Assembly: GCF_002901445.1 (NCBI RefSeq)
Contig: NZ_PPPD01000001.1
Span: forward strand, 1,167,001 to 1,231,000
Length of the DNA: 64,000 nucleotides
DNA from: Deinococcus koreensis
Lineage (GTDB): Bacteria; Deinococcota; Deinococci; Deinococcales; Deinococcaceae
Direction of reading: 5' to 3'
Every line of letters begins with the position of its first letter. Positions within the stretch are counted from its first letter, which is position 1. Positions 22,904 to 32,147 of the stretch are shown here, in pieces. Position numbers and translations under genes: made by a program. Below the pieces are notes generated by a model that did no database searches, was not told the origin of the DNA, and saw only the letters and a list, made by a program, of their open reading frames with translations.

Positions 22904-23304
22904 CCCGCCGGCGCCAGCTCGAAGCCGCTGAAGCGGAAGCCGGGGGCCACCACGCAGCCCACCAGCGTCCAGTCGCCCAGCGGGCGCGCACTCTGCCAGG
23001 CGTGGGCCGGCACGATGCCCTGGGGCCGCTCGCCGCTCAGGAGGTCGGGGCCCAGGCGCACGGTGCGAAGCTCTCCCCCCTCCCCGATCGACAGTTCCAG
23101 CGCTTCGCCCGCGTGGTAGCTCCAGATCTCGGTGGCATCGACCCGGTGCCAGTGCGAGACCTCGCCGGCGCGCAGCAGGAAATAGATGGACGTGCAGACG
23201 GGGCGGCCATCCACCACCCGCTCGTCCTCGTGGATCTGGACATAGTGGCCACCTTCCGGGTGGGGCTGCATGTGCAGTTCGCGGATGATCTCGTCGGGGG
23301 TCAC
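22888..23304 (-). CDS. DUF985 cupin family protein
   Basis: 138 residues, one cupin domain of the DUF985 (cupin_5) type: MQPHPEGGHYVQIHEDERV, the metal-site strand SHWHRVDATEIWSYHAG, then GPDLLSGERPQGIVPAHAWQ and VAPGFRFSGFELA. The His/Glu residues that would hold a metal are present. The natural substrate of the family is not settled. The GTG at 23302-23304 overlaps the stop of the YdeI-like gene (GTGA), so translation is coupled; a longer in-frame extension upstream is the shadow of that gene. Confidence 0.85.
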   Translation of the reverse strand: MTPDEIIRELHMQPHPEGGHYVQIHEDERVVDGRPVCTSIYFLLRAGEVSHWHRVDATEIWSYHAGEALELSIGEGGELRTVRLGPDLLSGERPQGIVPAHAWQSARPLGDWTLVGCVVAPGFRFSGFELAPAGWEPD

Positions 23305-23894
23305 GCTTTCTTCCGCCACTGGTTCGCCCGTTCGTTCCGGGCGGCCTTCTCGGCGGTCTCCAGCACCCGTTTCTGTCGGGTGCCGTCGGTCTTGGCCTGC
23401 ACGATCCATTCCAGGATGCCGCGCTGGGCCGAACGGGGAAAGGCGTCCCAGAAGGCTTGGGCGCCGGGCCGGGCGTCCAGCGCCAGACGCAGATCCGGCG
23501 GCACCTCCAGCGCGTCCACGGCGTCCAGCTTCGTCCACGAGCCGTCCCGGATGGCCGCGTCGATCTTCGCCTGCCCGGCGGGCGCCATCAGGCCCGCGGC
23601 CTGCAGCCGCCCGATCTTCTCCTTGTTCACCGCGCTCCAGCCGCTGCCCACCTTGCGGGGCGCGATATACAGCCCCGTGCGCTGGTCGTCGATCTGGCGG
23701 GGTCTGGAGTCGATCCAGCCGAAGCACAGCGCTTCCTCCACCGCATCGGCCAGACTCAGGTTGGGCACCGGCGCGGCCTTGCGGCGCAGCACCAGCCACA
23801 CGCCGCCGGGCCGGGTGTGGTGCGCCTGCAGCCAGGCCCGCCAGGCGGCGCGGGAGTCCGGCTCGAAGTGGTCGTCCGACAGCGGCGCGCTCAT
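23301..23894 (-). CDS. YdeI/OmpD-associated family protein
   Basis: 197 residues. Motifs WLQAHHTRPGGVWLVLRRK, ALCFGWIDSRPRQIDDQRTG and KVGSGWSAVNKEKIGRL define the YdeI family (COG4430), described as protecting against some bacteriocins and stress but with no known catalytic activity. The C-terminus (FPRSAQRGILEWIVQAKTDG) is the usual closing helix region. The ATG at 23892-23894 was chosen by family alignment; its ribosome binding site (GAAGG) is unusually close. It heads the overlapping YdeI-cupin-DUF429 set. Confidence 0.8.
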   Translation of the reverse strand: MSAPLSDDHFEPDSRAAWRAWLQAHHTRPGGVWLVLRRKAAPVPNLSLADAVEEALCFGWIDSRPRQIDDQRTGLYIAPRKVGSGWSAVNKEKIGRLQAAGLMAPAGQAKIDAAIRDGSWTKLDAVDALEVPPDLRLALDARPGAQAFWDAFPRSAQRGILEWIVQAKTDGTRQKRVLETAEKAARNERANQWRKKA

Positions 23895-23911
23895 GCCTTC
23901 AGGATGCCACT

Positions 23912-24454
23912 TCAGTCCGGGCGGACGGGTCTGTAGGTGCTCTGCACGAAGCCGCTGGGAAAGGTGCGGGTGTCGATATGCTGCAGCCATAGATCCGCGT
24001 CCAGGGCGCCGAACAAAGGGAGGCCCGACCCGATCAGCACCGGAATCCGCGTGACGATCAGTTCATCGATCAGGCCCGCGCGCAGAAAGGCCTGGATGGT
24101 CTGGCCGCCGTCCACGTAGACGCCGCGCGCGCCCTGCAGCGACCGGGCCAGCACCTCGACCGGGCCGGGATGAATCTCCACGGGCTGGCTCAGGGTGGCC
24201 GCGTCCAGCGTGCGGCTCAGGACGATCACGCGCTTGCCCGCGTAGGGCCACGGCGAGAAGTCCCGCGCGGTGTCGAAGGTGCCGCGCCCGATGACCATGG
24301 TATCGACCCGCGCCATGAAAGCGTCATAGCCGTGATCCTCGCCCACCGGCGGGGGCGGACTTGTCGGCTCTGCGCCGGGCAGCCAGTCCAGTTCACCGCC
24401 CGGCCGCGCGATGAAGCCGTCGAGCGAGGTCGCGATGTAGACGAGGAAGGGCAT
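23912..24454 (-). CDS. Dihydrofolate reductase family protein (RibD C-terminal-like)
   Basis: 180 residues. VYIATSLDGFIARPGGELDW at the start, TMVIGRGTFDTA, KRVIVLSRTLD and GVYVDGGQTIQAFLRAGLID mark the DHFR/RibD reductase fold that binds NADPH. These stand-alone proteins (YyaP/YwjB type) are reductases of unknown substrate. The ATG at 24452-24454 has TAGACT (24460-24465) five bases upstream, a leaderless-type start; the nine-residue longer frame lacks support. Confidence 0.85.
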   Translation of the reverse strand: MPFLVYIATSLDGFIARPGGELDWLPGAEPTSPPPPVGEDHGYDAFMARVDTMVIGRGTFDTARDFSPWPYAGKRVIVLSRTLDAATLSQPVEIHPGPVEVLARSLQGARGVYVDGGQTIQAFLRAGLIDELIVTRIPVLIGSGLPLFGALDADLWLQHIDTRTFPSGFVQSTYRPVRPD

Positions 24455-24460
24455 GGAAGA

Positions 24461-24532
24461 GTCTAACCATCCAAAGGTCAAACCGTATAAAAAGAGTGGC
24501 CTCAGCCCTATTCGACGGTTCGACCCTTAGAC
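24461..24532. repeat. Imperfect palindrome between rodA and the reductase gene
   Basis: Arms 24473-24486 and 24515-24528 pair at 12 of 14 positions, and GTCTAA at 24461 pairs with TTAGAC at 24527-24532 outside them. A loose seven-base periodicity is seen in the left arm. It may serve as the 3' hairpin of rodA; the AT-rich loop is unusual for this genome. Confidence 0.45.
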
Positions 24533-24547
24533 GGGCCCGCAGAGCCC

Positions 24548-25615
24548 CTAGATCGAGCCCTCGAAACGGTCGCGGTAGACCACGTAGGCCAGCCCCAGGG
24601 TCGCCAGGGTGCTGACCAGACTGCTCAGGCCGTAGCTGATCAGCGGCAGGGTGATGCCGGTCAGCGGCAGCACGCTCAGGGCCGCGCCCACGTTCTCGAT
24701 GACCTGAAAGCCGATCTGCCCGAGCACCCCGGCGAAGAGCAGCTGATCCTGCAAGCGGGGCGATTCGGCCGCCATGCCCGCCAGCCCCCAGAACAGCAGG
24801 GCGTAGAGCGCGAGCACCACCACCCCGCCCACGAAGCCCTGCTCCTCGGCCCAGGTGCTGAAGGCGAAATCCGTGTGCGCCTCCGGCAAAAAGCCGTTGT
24901 GGGACTGGCTGCCCTGTTTGTAGCCCTTGCCCTGCAGGCCGCCCGAACCCACCGCGATGGTGCTCTGGATGACCTGATAGCCGGCCCCGCGCGGGTCTTT
25001 GTAGGGATCGAGGAAAATGGTCAGGCGTTTTTGCTGGTAGGGCTCCAGGTGCGGGTAGAGCACGGTGGGCACCGCCGCGCCGACCACCAGCAGGGCCACC
25101 GCGGCGTGCCACCAGGGAATGCGCGCGGCCAGCATCATCACGCCGAACATCACGCTCAGCACCAGGGCGCCGCCGAAATCCTGGAGCACCACAAGCCCGA
25201 CCGCCGGCAGGAACACCGCGAACGCACGCAGGTAGGTACTCAGCCCCTTGTAGCCCTCGTGCAACGCCGCCGCCAGCATCAGGATCAGGGCGAACTTGAG
25301 GATTTCCAGCGGCTGGAACTGGATTGGCCCCAGCAGAATCCAGTTCTGTTGCCCGTTCACCTCCTTGCCGATCACGAAGGTGCTGGCCTGGAGCAGCAGC
25401 GCCAGCCCGAACAGCCACGGCGCGAAGCGGTAGATGCGGTCGCGGCCTGCCCACCACAGCAGCGCGATCGGCGCGGCCGCCAGCACCACCCCGACCAGCT
25501 GCTTGGTGAAAATGCCGCTCGACGCCCGGGGCGACAGGGCGGCCGTGCTCACCGTCATCAGGCCCACCACCAGCAGGGCGGCGATGACCAGGGGAAAGCG
25601 GAGATCGTATTTCAT
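24548..25615 (-). CDS. rodA: SEDS-family peptidoglycan polymerase RodA
   Basis: 355 residues with about ten membrane helices. SEDS hallmarks include NGQQNWILLGPIQFQPLEIL, VVLQDFGGALVLSVMF, the large external loop with SHNGFLPEAHTDFAFSTWAE and the final TLPLISYGLSSLVSTLATLG. RodA polymerises lipid II into glycan strands with a class B PBP. Lying downstream of minD-minE it could be cell-shape or division related; FtsW is the alternative, but the compact N-terminus favours RodA. GAGGA lies eight bases before the ATG. The gap to minE is 113 bases. Confidence 0.88.
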   Translation of the reverse strand: MKYDLRFPLVIAALLVVGLMTVSTAALSPRASSGIFTKQLVGVVLAAAPIALLWWAGRDRIYRFAPWLFGLALLLQASTFVIGKEVNGQQNWILLGPIQFQPLEILKFALILMLAAALHEGYKGLSTYLRAFAVFLPAVGLVVLQDFGGALVLSVMFGVMMLAARIPWWHAAVALLVVGAAVPTVLYPHLEPYQQKRLTIFLDPYKDPRGAGYQVIQSTIAVGSGGLQGKGYKQGSQSHNGFLPEAHTDFAFSTWAEEQGFVGGVVVLALYALLFWGLAGMAAESPRLQDQLLFAGVLGQIGFQVIENVGAALSVLPLTGITLPLISYGLSSLVSTLATLGLAYVVYRDRFEGSI

Positions 25616-25728
25616 GGGGCGATCCTCAGGATCTGTGTCCTGGGGAGCCGGGCGAGGGAGGCGGTCACCCCTCCAGGCTAATTCAGACGGCCATGAAAAG
25701 CGTCAACCCTCAGGTGGAGGAACCGGCC

Positions 25729-25980
25729 TCAGCGGGGCCGGGGCGGGGTACCGCGCTCGTCGAGCGGGATGTTCGCCATCAGCACCATCACGTCGCCGCG
25801 CTGCTCGATGTCGACCGAGGAGTTGCCGGTGGGGAAGTAGCGCTTCACCACTTCCAGCAGGTCGTTGCGCAGGGCGTCCACCTTGCCGGGCGGAATCTGC
25901 GCGCGGTCGTAGGCCAGCACCAGTTCGAGGCGGTCTTTCAGGGTTTCCTTGGTGCGCCCCCGCTTCATCCAGGAGAACAT
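25729..25980 (-). CDS. minE: Cell division topological specificity factor MinE
   Basis: 83 residues, the usual size. The N-terminal amphipathic segment MFSWMKRGRTKETLKDRLEL is the MinD-contact and membrane-targeting helix, followed by the dimerisation domain (DALRNDLLEVVKRYFP, VDIEQRGDVMVLMANIPL). MinE drives MinD off the membrane and so positions the division site. It begins one base after the minD stop codon, so the pair is one transcription unit. No minC is visible. Confidence 0.95.
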   Translation of the reverse strand: MFSWMKRGRTKETLKDRLELVLAYDRAQIPPGKVDALRNDLLEVVKRYFPTGNSSVDIEQRGDVMVLMANIPLDERGTPPRPR

Positions 25981-25981
25981 G

Positions 25982-26782
25982 TCAGGCGCCCCCGAACCAG
26001 CGGCGCAGGGTGGCCATGAAGCCGGCGTCGTCGTCGAACTTGGGATAGGGCACGTCCTCGCCCTTCAGGCGCCGGGCGGTGTCCAGGAACGCCGCGCCGG
26101 CGCGGGTCTTGCCCAGCACCGCCGGCTCGCCCACGTTGGTCGAGACGATGATGCCCTCGTCCTCGGGCACGATGCCGATAGGCTTGACCCCCAGGATGTC
26201 GAGGATGTCGGCCTCGCTGAGCATGTTGCCCGAGGCGACCATCTTGGGCCGAAGGCGGTTGATGACCAGCCGGATCTCGTTGACCTGCTGCGCTTCGAGC
26301 AGCCCGATGATGCGGTCGGCGTCGCGCACCGAGGAGACCTCCGGGTTCACGACCACCAGCGCGCCCTCGGCGGGGGCGGCGGCGGTGCGGAAGCCCGACT
26401 CGATCCCGGCCGGCGAGTCGATCAGGATGCGGTCGAAGCCCTCGGTGGCGATCAGGTCACGCACCACGCCCTTGAAGACCTCGGGATCCAGGGCGTCCTT
26501 GTCGCGGGTCTGGGAGGCGGGCAGCAGGAACAGGTTCTCCACGCGCTTGTCGCGGATCAGCGCCTGACTCATGCGACATTTGCCCTCCAGCACGTCGATC
26601 AGGTCGAAGACCACGCGGGATTCCAGGCCCATGACCACGTCCAGGTTCCGCAGGCCCACGTCCACGTCGATGACAGCGACCTTCTCGCCCAGTTTGGCCA
26701 GCCCGGCCCCGATGTTGGCGGTGGTGGTGGTTTTCCCCACGCCACCCTTTCCCGACGTGACGACAATGACCTTCGCATTCAT
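25982..26782 (-). CDS. minD: Septum site-determining ATPase MinD
   Basis: 266 residues. It has the deviant Walker A SGKGGVGKTTTTANIGAGLA with the signature Lys, the switch motif FDRILIDSPAGIESGF, and an amphipathic C-terminal helix (FMATLRRWFGGA) for membrane binding. MinD binds the membrane with ATP and recruits MinC and MinE. A TACACT box lies ten bases before the ATG, so the transcript would have a leader of about three bases. minE and rodA follow in the same direction. Confidence 0.96.
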   Translation of the reverse strand: MNAKVIVVTSGKGGVGKTTTTANIGAGLAKLGEKVAVIDVDVGLRNLDVVMGLESRVVFDLIDVLEGKCRMSQALIRDKRVENLFLLPASQTRDKDALDPEVFKGVVRDLIATEGFDRILIDSPAGIESGFRTAAAPAEGALVVVNPEVSSVRDADRIIGLLEAQQVNEIRLVINRLRPKMVASGNMLSEADILDILGVKPIGIVPEDEGIIVSTNVGEPAVLGKTRAGAAFLDTARRLKGEDVPYPKFDDDAGFMATLRRWFGGA

Positions 26783-26914
26783 GATGCTGGGCAGTGTACC
26801 GCGTCCGCGCCGCAGACCCCGGCGCCTGACCTATGCCTCTGCCGCCGGTGGCCGCCCACCGGCGCTGGGCAGCGCTGCGCGCCTCGGGACGTCCGGCACT
26901 CAGAAGGCCGGGCT

Positions 26915-28216
26915 TCAGACGTCCGGCAGCCCCCGCACCACCAGATCCGGGGGCGGGATGATCAGCAGGCGGTCGATGCGCTGGCCGTCCACATCCACGA
27001 CCTCCATCTCCCAGTCCTCCACCCCCATGGTCGCGCCCACCTGCGGGAAGTCGCCCAGCAGCTGCAGCACGTAGCCGGCCAGCGTGCTGAAATCCTCGCG
27101 CTCCAGCAGCGGCAGTGGCAGCGTGCGGCGCAGCTCGTGCATGGGCAGGGCCGCGTCCACCAGGAAGGAGCCGTCCTCACGGCGGATCAGCGCGTCGGCG
27201 TCGGGGGACGCGCTGTCCACGCCGGACAGTTCGGAGAGCAGGTCGGAGATGGTGAGCAGGCCGCTGAAATCCCCGTACTCGTCCACGACCACCGCCAGCC
27301 GGACATGCCCCTCGCGTTCCATGCGGGTCAGGGCGTCCTCGGCCCAGGCGGACTCGGGCAGGTACAGCGCGGGCCGCACCAGCCCCTCCAGCGGCTCGCC
27401 CGTGTGCAGGGCCCGCAGCACGTCCTGCACGCCCAGGTAGCCCATGATCTCGCCCGTCTCGTCGCGCACCGGATAGCCCTCGTGCCCGCTGCGCAAGACC
27501 TCGGCGGCGGCGTCCTGGGCCGAGCCCCGCAGCGGCAGGGTCACGGCGTCCACGCGCGGGGTCATCAGGTCGCGCACCCGGCGGTCGTTGAAGCGAAGCA
27601 CAGAGGCGATGCGTTCGCGCTCGGTCTCCTCCAGCGACCCGCTCTGCGCCGCCTGCGACACGATGGCGCGCACGTCCTCCTCGGTGATCACCTCGCGGGT
27701 CTCGCCGCGCATCCCCAGCAGCGCCAGCAGGCCGCGCGTGGTGATGTCCAGCAGCCACACGACCGGCCGCGCCACCCGACTCAGCCCCGCGAAGAAGGGG
27801 GCCACCCGCGCCGCCAGCCCTTCCGGGTCGCGCAGGGCCACGGCCTTGGGGGCCAGTTCACCCAGCACCAGCGACAGGAAGGTGACCATCAGCACGACCA
27901 CCACGCTGGCGGCGGTGGGCGCCGCGCTGCCCAGCAGGGGCCTGAGCAGGGTCTCCATGTAGCTCGTCAGGGTGCCGCCCGCGAACACGGCGCTGATGGT
28001 GCTGATCAGCGTGATGCCGATCTGCACGGTCGCCAGGAAGGCGCCGGGCCGCTCGCTGAGGCCCGCCGCTACCCGCGCGCCCCGTTCCCCGCGCGCCGCC
28101 GCCGCCTCCAGCCGGGAACGCCGCGCCGAGACCACACCCAGCTCGGAGGCCGAGAAGAAGCCGTTGAAGACCAGCAGCAGCACGAGAATGCCGAATTCCA
28201 GCAGAGGATTGCCCAC
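26915..28216 (-). CDS. Hemolysin C/CorC-type CBS-domain membrane protein
   Basis: 433 residues. The N-terminal DUF21 (CNNM) membrane domain has four helices ([20 protein letters not shown] onwards). A CBS pair follows ([16 protein letters not shown] and [17 protein letters not shown], then [22 protein letters not shown]) and a C-terminal CorC_HlyC domain ends it. Relatives are Mg2+ or Co2+ exporters or toxin-like proteins; transport is the likelier role. The GTG start has TACACT (28224-28229) seven bases upstream, a leaderless-type promoter. No metal selectivity can be read from the sequence. Confidence 0.9.
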   Translation of the reverse strand: MGNPLLEFGILVLLLVFNGFFSASELGVVSARRSRLEAAAARGERGARVAAGLSERPGAFLATVQIGITLISTISAVFAGGTLTSYMETLLRPLLGSAAPTAASVVVVLMVTFLSLVLGELAPKAVALRDPEGLAARVAPFFAGLSRVARPVVWLLDITTRGLLALLGMRGETREVITEEDVRAIVSQAAQSGSLEETERERIASVLRFNDRRVRDLMTPRVDAVTLPLRGSAQDAAAEVLRSGHEGYPVRDETGEIMGYLGVQDVLRALHTGEPLEGLVRPALYLPESAWAEDALTRMEREGHVRLAVVVDEYGDFSGLLTISDLLSELSGVDSASPDADALIRREDGSFLVDAALPMHELRRTLPLPLLEREDFSTLAGYVLQLLGDFPQVGATMGVEDWEMEVVDVDGQRIDRLLIIPPPDLVVRGLPDV

Positions 28217-28458
28217 GGTTCAGAGTGTACGGGCGGTGCCCGGGCAGCCCGGAGGTTCCTCAGGATTTGGGAAAGGCGGAGGTCACCACGGCCGGACAGG
28301 GGGGCGTGTGGAGGTTCGGGTGGATGCCCTTCCGGGCGGATGTAACTTCAGTCCTTCCCTGCCCCGCCCGCACCCTGTACACTGGCCGGCTGGAACCTCC
28401 AGGCCCTCAGGGGCGTGTCGACGGGTCATGGCGCGCCCCCGCGTGCCGGGGAGTAACG

Positions 28459-29976
28459 ATGACGGACGTGGTAACAGAGCCCGCAGCAGTGGGCACGCAG
28501 CACAGTGGCAGACGGGTGGGCTTCATCTCCCTGGGCTGCCCCAAGGCCCTGGTCGATTCCGAGCGGATCCTGACCCAGCTCCGTTTCGAGGGTTACGAGG
28601 TGGCGCCCAGCTACGAGGACGCCGACGCGGTCATCGTGAACACCTGCGGCTTCATCACGCCGGCGGTGGAGGAAAGCCTGAGCGCCATCGGCGAGGCGCT
28701 GGAGGCCACCGGCAAGGTCATCGTGACCGGCTGCCTGGGCGAGCGCCCCGAGAAGATCATGGAGCGCCATCCCAAGGTCGCGGCGATTACCGGCTCGGAA
28801 GCCGTGGACGACGTGATGGGCCACGTGCGGGCGCTGCTGCCCATCGACCAGGGCGCCTTCACGGGCCTGCTGCCGGTGGCGGCGCCGGGCATGCGGGCGG
28901 GCGCCGGGCAGCCCACATCGCAGCCGGAGCGTGAACTGACCAAGCACGGCGACGTGTTCGCCCCCTCGGTCAAGCTCACGCCCCGGCACTACGCCTACGT
29001 GAAAATCGCGGAAGGGTGCAACCACACCTGCTCGTTCTGCATCATCCCCAAGCTGCGCGGCCTGCAGGTCTCGCGTGACGCCGGCGCCGTGCTGTACGAG
29101 GCCTACCGCCTGATCGCGGGCGGCACCAAGGAGCTGATGATCATCTCGCAGGACACCAGTGCCTACGGGGTGGACGTGCGCTACCGCGAGTCCGAGTTTC
29201 AGGGCGGACAGGTGCGCGCCCACCTGAGCGACCTGGCCGTGAAGCTGGGCGAGATGGGCGCGTGGGTGCGGATGCACTACGTCTACCCCTACCCGCACGT
29301 GGACAGGATCGTGGAGCTGATGGCCCAGGGCAAGATCCTGCCGTATCTGGACGTGCCGCTGCAGCACGCCTCGCCGAAGATCCTGAAAGCGATGCGGCGG
29401 CCCGGCGCGGGTAAACAGCTCGACACCATCCGGCGCTGGCGCGAGATCTGCCCGGAACTGGTCATCCGCTCGACCTTCATCGTGGGCTTTCCCGGCGAGA
29501 CCGAAGACGATTTTCAGGAGCTGCTGCAGTTCCTGGAGGACGCCCGCCTCGACCGCGTGGGCGCCTTCACCTACTCCGACGTGGACGAGGCCGACGCAAA
29601 CAAGCTGGCCGACCCGGTGCCGCAGGAGGTCAAGGAGGAGCGGCTCTCGCGCTTCATGGAGATCGCCCAGCGCATCTCCGCCGAGAAGCTGGCCGAGAAG
29701 GTCGGCACGGTCATGGACGTGATCATCGACGAATTCAACGATGAGGAGGACGACGCCCCCGGCACCCGCCTGATCGGCCGCACCAAGGGCGACGCGCCGG
29801 GCATCGACGGGCAGGTCTACCTGTTCGCGGGCGAGCTGGCCGGGCAGGTCAAGATCGGCGACATCGTGAAGGCCCGGATTGAAGACAGCGACGAATACGA
29901 CCTCTACGGCGAGGTGGTGGAGAAGCCCGAGTGGAGCCCCAACGTGCCGCAGCTCGGGCACTTCGGCGGGCATTGA
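28459..29976 (+). CDS. rimO: Ribosomal protein S12 methylthiotransferase RimO
   Basis: 505 residues, slightly long for the family. The N-terminal UPF0004 domain carries the three auxiliary-cluster cysteines ([29 protein letters not shown]). The radical-SAM motif CNHTCSFC follows in [20 protein letters not shown], and a TRAM domain ends it. It adds a methylthio group to the conserved Asp of S12. The LGCPK and IIPKLRG forms favour RimO over MiaB. GGGGAG precedes the ATG by five bases. A TACACT -10-like box lies at about 28377. The insert near residues 140-160 is lineage-specific. Confidence 0.94.
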   Translation: MTDVVTEPAAVGTQHSGRRVGFISLGCPKALVDSERILTQLRFEGYEVAPSYEDADAVIVNTCGFITPAVEESLSAIGEALEATGKVIVTGCLGERPEKIMERHPKVAAITGSEAVDDVMGHVRALLPIDQGAFTGLLPVAAPGMRAGAGQPTSQPERELTKHGDVFAPSVKLTPRHYAYVKIAEGCNHTCSFCIIPKLRGLQVSRDAGAVLYEAYRLIAGGTKELMIISQDTSAYGVDVRYRESEFQGGQVRAHLSDLAVKLGEMGAWVRMHYVYPYPHVDRIVELMAQGKILPYLDVPLQHASPKILKAMRRPGAGKQLDTIRRWREICPELVIRSTFIVGFPGETEDDFQELLQFLEDARLDRVGAFTYSDVDEADANKLADPVPQEVKEERLSRFMEIAQRISAEKLAEKVGTVMDVIIDEFNDEEDDAPGTRLIGRTKGDAPGIDGQVYLFAGELAGQVKIGDIVKARIEDSDEYDLYGEVVEKPEWSPNVPQLGHFGGH

Positions 29977-30015
29977 GCCGGCGGGGAGTAATGTCGGCGC
30001 GGCGCGAACCCCTCA

Positions 30016-30131
30016 GTCACACCTTCGGTGCCAGCCCCTGGGGGGGCACCAAGGGTTACTCTCGGCTCCCCTCAAGGGGAGCTGGCCGCGTAGCGGACTG
30101 ACTGGTACAGCTGCGGAGCAGAGGGGTCGCC
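30016..30131. repeat. Dispersed palindromic repeat, single-arm copy
   Basis: The right part (30099-30131) matches the ends of the elements at 49390-49582 and 62631-63058: GACTGACTGGTACAGC then CAGAGGGGTCGCC. It also holds an 8-bp hairpin GCTCCCCT/AGGGGAGC at 30065-30082. The left part carries CACCTTCGGTGCCAGC, again shared with 62678-62700. It fills most of the 246-base gap between rimO and the prepilin peptidase gene. Confidence 0.65.
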
Positions 30132-30222
30132 TTCCGCGCAACCGTCGACCACCCCTCCTGCTCCGTCCGCCCCCCAACCCCCCGCAAGCTCCCTGTAAGG
30201 CCGCCCCCTCTACACTCCCTGG

Positions 30223-31380
30223 GTGACTCCCGACGCTCTCCTCGTGATCTTTGCCGGCGTCTTCGGACTGCTGGTGGGGTCGTTTTCCAACGTGCTGATC
30301 TGGCGACTGCCGCGCCGGGAGAACATCGCCTTTCCGCCCAGCCACTGCCCGAACTGCGACCACCGGCTGGGTGTAAGCGACTTGGTGCCGGTCTTCTCCT
30401 GGCTGGCGCTGGGCGGGAAGTGCCGCTACTGCCGCGCGCCCATCAACAGGCGCTACCCGGTCGTGGAACTCCTGACCGGGCTGGGCTACGCGACCATCGC
30501 CGGGCTGTTCCCGCCGCTGACGGTGGGCTGGGGCGCGCTGGGCCTGATGCTGCTGTTCACCCTGCTGCTGGTGAGCAGCGCGATCGACCTCGACACCTAC
30601 ACCATTCCCGACGAGCTGACCCTGCCGGGCGTGGCGCTGGCCCTGGGCTTCGGCTTCCTGAACGGCCGCGCCGGGGCCGAGGGCCTGCCGGACTTCGCCG
30701 GAGCGGTGAACGGCGCGCTGCTGGGGGCCGGGCTGCTGGTCGCCATCAATCAGTTCGGTTCGTGGGTGCTGCGGCGCTTCCGGGAGCGGCTGTACCCGGA
30801 ATTTCCCATCGGTTACCAGCAGATCAGCCTGGGCCTGCTGGCCGGCGCGTGGCTGGGGCCGTGGTGGGGGGCGGGCGTGGGCCTGCTCTCGGCAGGGCTC
30901 AATCTGGCCCTGCGCCGGGTCATCCGGGTTCCCGAAGCGCTGACCCTGGGCGGCCTGCTCCTCACCCTGGTGCTGGGCAGCGCGGGCATGGGCCCCGGCA
31001 TGATCCTGATGGTGCAGGGCGCCCTGGCCGCCGCCGGCGCCGTGTCGCTGGTTGCTGGCCTGTACTGGTGGCTGCAGCGCGAGCCCGAGGCCGAAGAGGA
31101 CAGCGCCCACACGACGGTGGACGACCGCTACGACGCCAGCGCGATGGGTTTCGGCGACGTGAAGCTGGCCGCCGTGATCGGCGCCTTCCTGGGCTGGGAG
31201 CGCCTGCTGGTGGCGCTGGTGGTGGCGGTCTTCGCCGGCGCGATCCTGGGCCTGCTCCAGCTCGCCCTGAAGCGCGAGAACCGCGTGAAATTCGGCCCCT
31301 ACCTCGCGGTGGGGGCCGTGGTGGCGCTGCTGTGGGGCCAGGGCTGGATCGAGGGCTACCGGACGATGCTGGGACTGTAA
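30223..31380 (+). CDS. Prepilin peptidase (type IV leader peptidase)
   Basis: 385 residues. The N-terminal methylase-like domain starts LVGSFSNVLIWRLPRRENI and has the zinc cysteine pairs HCPNCDHRLG and GGKCRYCRAPI. The two catalytic aspartates are in AIDLDTYTIPDE and MGFGDVKLAAVIG (GxGD motif), with eight or so membrane helices. It cleaves and may N-methylate prepilins for type IV pili and DNA uptake, which fits natural competence in Deinococcus. The GTG start is leaderless-type, TACACT (30211-30216) six bases upstream. The insert between the two catalytic blocks is longer than usual. Confidence 0.94.
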   Translation: MTPDALLVIFAGVFGLLVGSFSNVLIWRLPRRENIAFPPSHCPNCDHRLGVSDLVPVFSWLALGGKCRYCRAPINRRYPVVELLTGLGYATIAGLFPPLTVGWGALGLMLLFTLLLVSSAIDLDTYTIPDELTLPGVALALGFGFLNGRAGAEGLPDFAGAVNGALLGAGLLVAINQFGSWVLRRFRERLYPEFPIGYQQISLGLLAGAWLGPWWGAGVGLLSAGLNLALRRVIRVPEALTLGGLLLTLVLGSAGMGPGMILMVQGALAAAGAVSLVAGLYWWLQREPEAEEDSAHTTVDDRYDASAMGFGDVKLAAVIGAFLGWERLLVALVVAVFAGAILGLLQLALKRENRVKFGPYLAVGAVVALLWGQGWIEGYRTMLGL

Positions 31381-31381
31381 G

Positions 31382-31443
31382 GAGCAGATGGCTCAAGGCA
31401 GATGGCAGATGGCTAAAGCTCTTAAAGCCATCTGCCATCTGCC
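31382..31443. repeat. Heptamer-periodic palindrome 2
   Basis: Perfect 18-base arms (31397-31414 and 31426-31443) flank an 11-base loop. The left side reads in sevens: CAGATGG, CTCAAGG, CAGATGG, CAGATGG, CT. It lies between the converging prepilin peptidase and small lipoprotein genes, two bases past one stop codon and seven before the other, so it could stop or protect both transcripts. Confidence 0.8.
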
Positions 31444-31449
31444 CTCTGC

Positions 31450-31896
31450 TTACATCATCTTGACAGCGGTGCAGCTCACGCCCGCGTCGGCCGGGGTGCC
31501 GTCGGCGCCGCTGGCGGTGTGGATGTTGAAGTAGGTGGCGTTCATGACGTCGGCCGCTGCGACGCTGCCGCTCAGGGTAACCATGCCCGCGGCGTCGGAC
31601 TGGGCCACGATCTTGGAGCTCATGATGGGCGCGCCGCCCGAGGCGCAGGGGTCAGTGCTGGCCGCGCCCTGCACGTGGTAGTGGGCCACGTAGTAGGTGT
31701 TGGGGGCCAGACCCATGACCATCGCCTTGGTCATGACCATGGTGGCATCCTTGGTCACGCTGACGGTGCCGCTGGAGTTCAGGGCGCCGCCTGCGGGCTG
31801 CTTGGCCAGGGTGTAGTCCATGGGCTTGGCCATCATGGACATTGAGCAGGCGCTCAGGGCGACGGCGAGGGCGGACAGGGACAGGATTTTATGCAT
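31450..31896 (-). CDS. Small lipoprotein with a CHRD-like beta domain
   Basis: 148 residues. The lipoprotein signal ends ALSACS. The mature part is a Met/Thr-rich beta sandwich with VMGLAPNTYYVAHYHVQGA, a DPCASGGAP loop and ATYFNIHTASG. The two His-x-His-like stretches and paired Cys recall CHRD or Cu/Zn-superoxide-dismutase-like domains, but not strongly enough to claim enzyme activity. The start is well set by GGAGG five bases before the ATG. Confidence 0.65.
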   Translation of the reverse strand: MHKILSLSALAVALSACSMSMMAKPMDYTLAKQPAGGALNSSGTVSVTKDATMVMTKAMVMGLAPNTYYVAHYHVQGAASTDPCASGGAPIMSSKIVAQSDAAGMVTLSGSVAAADVMNATYFNIHTASGADGTPADAGVSCTAVKMM

Positions 31897-32147
31897 GGTG
31901 ACCTCCGGAAAAGAGTCGGGTGACGCGGCGTTGAATTGTGAACAGGTGAACGTCTGGCAGTGTGGCCTCGGCCCCTCCCTGGGAGTGTTCGCCCGCTCGC
32001 TTTGTGACGGCTTGCTGAATGAACGGTGCAGGAGTCGGCCCCCACGCGGGCCGCCGGAACGCGGCCACCCAGCGCACACCATGAGGACAGGAGCTGGTGG
32101 TTATACTCGGTCTAATCTTCAGTTCCCGAGTTCCCCGTGAGGTGTCT

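Noticed and set aside
26844..26863. 8-bp GCCGGTGG/CCACCGGC hairpin after the CorC-type gene
   Set aside because: No T-run on either strand. In DNA this GC-rich, an 8-bp hairpin is expected by chance, so it was not called a terminator.
31382..31443. Short repeated words as a CRISPR array
   Set aside because: The units are seven bases in direct tandem with no spacers and form one hairpin. No cas genes are nearby.
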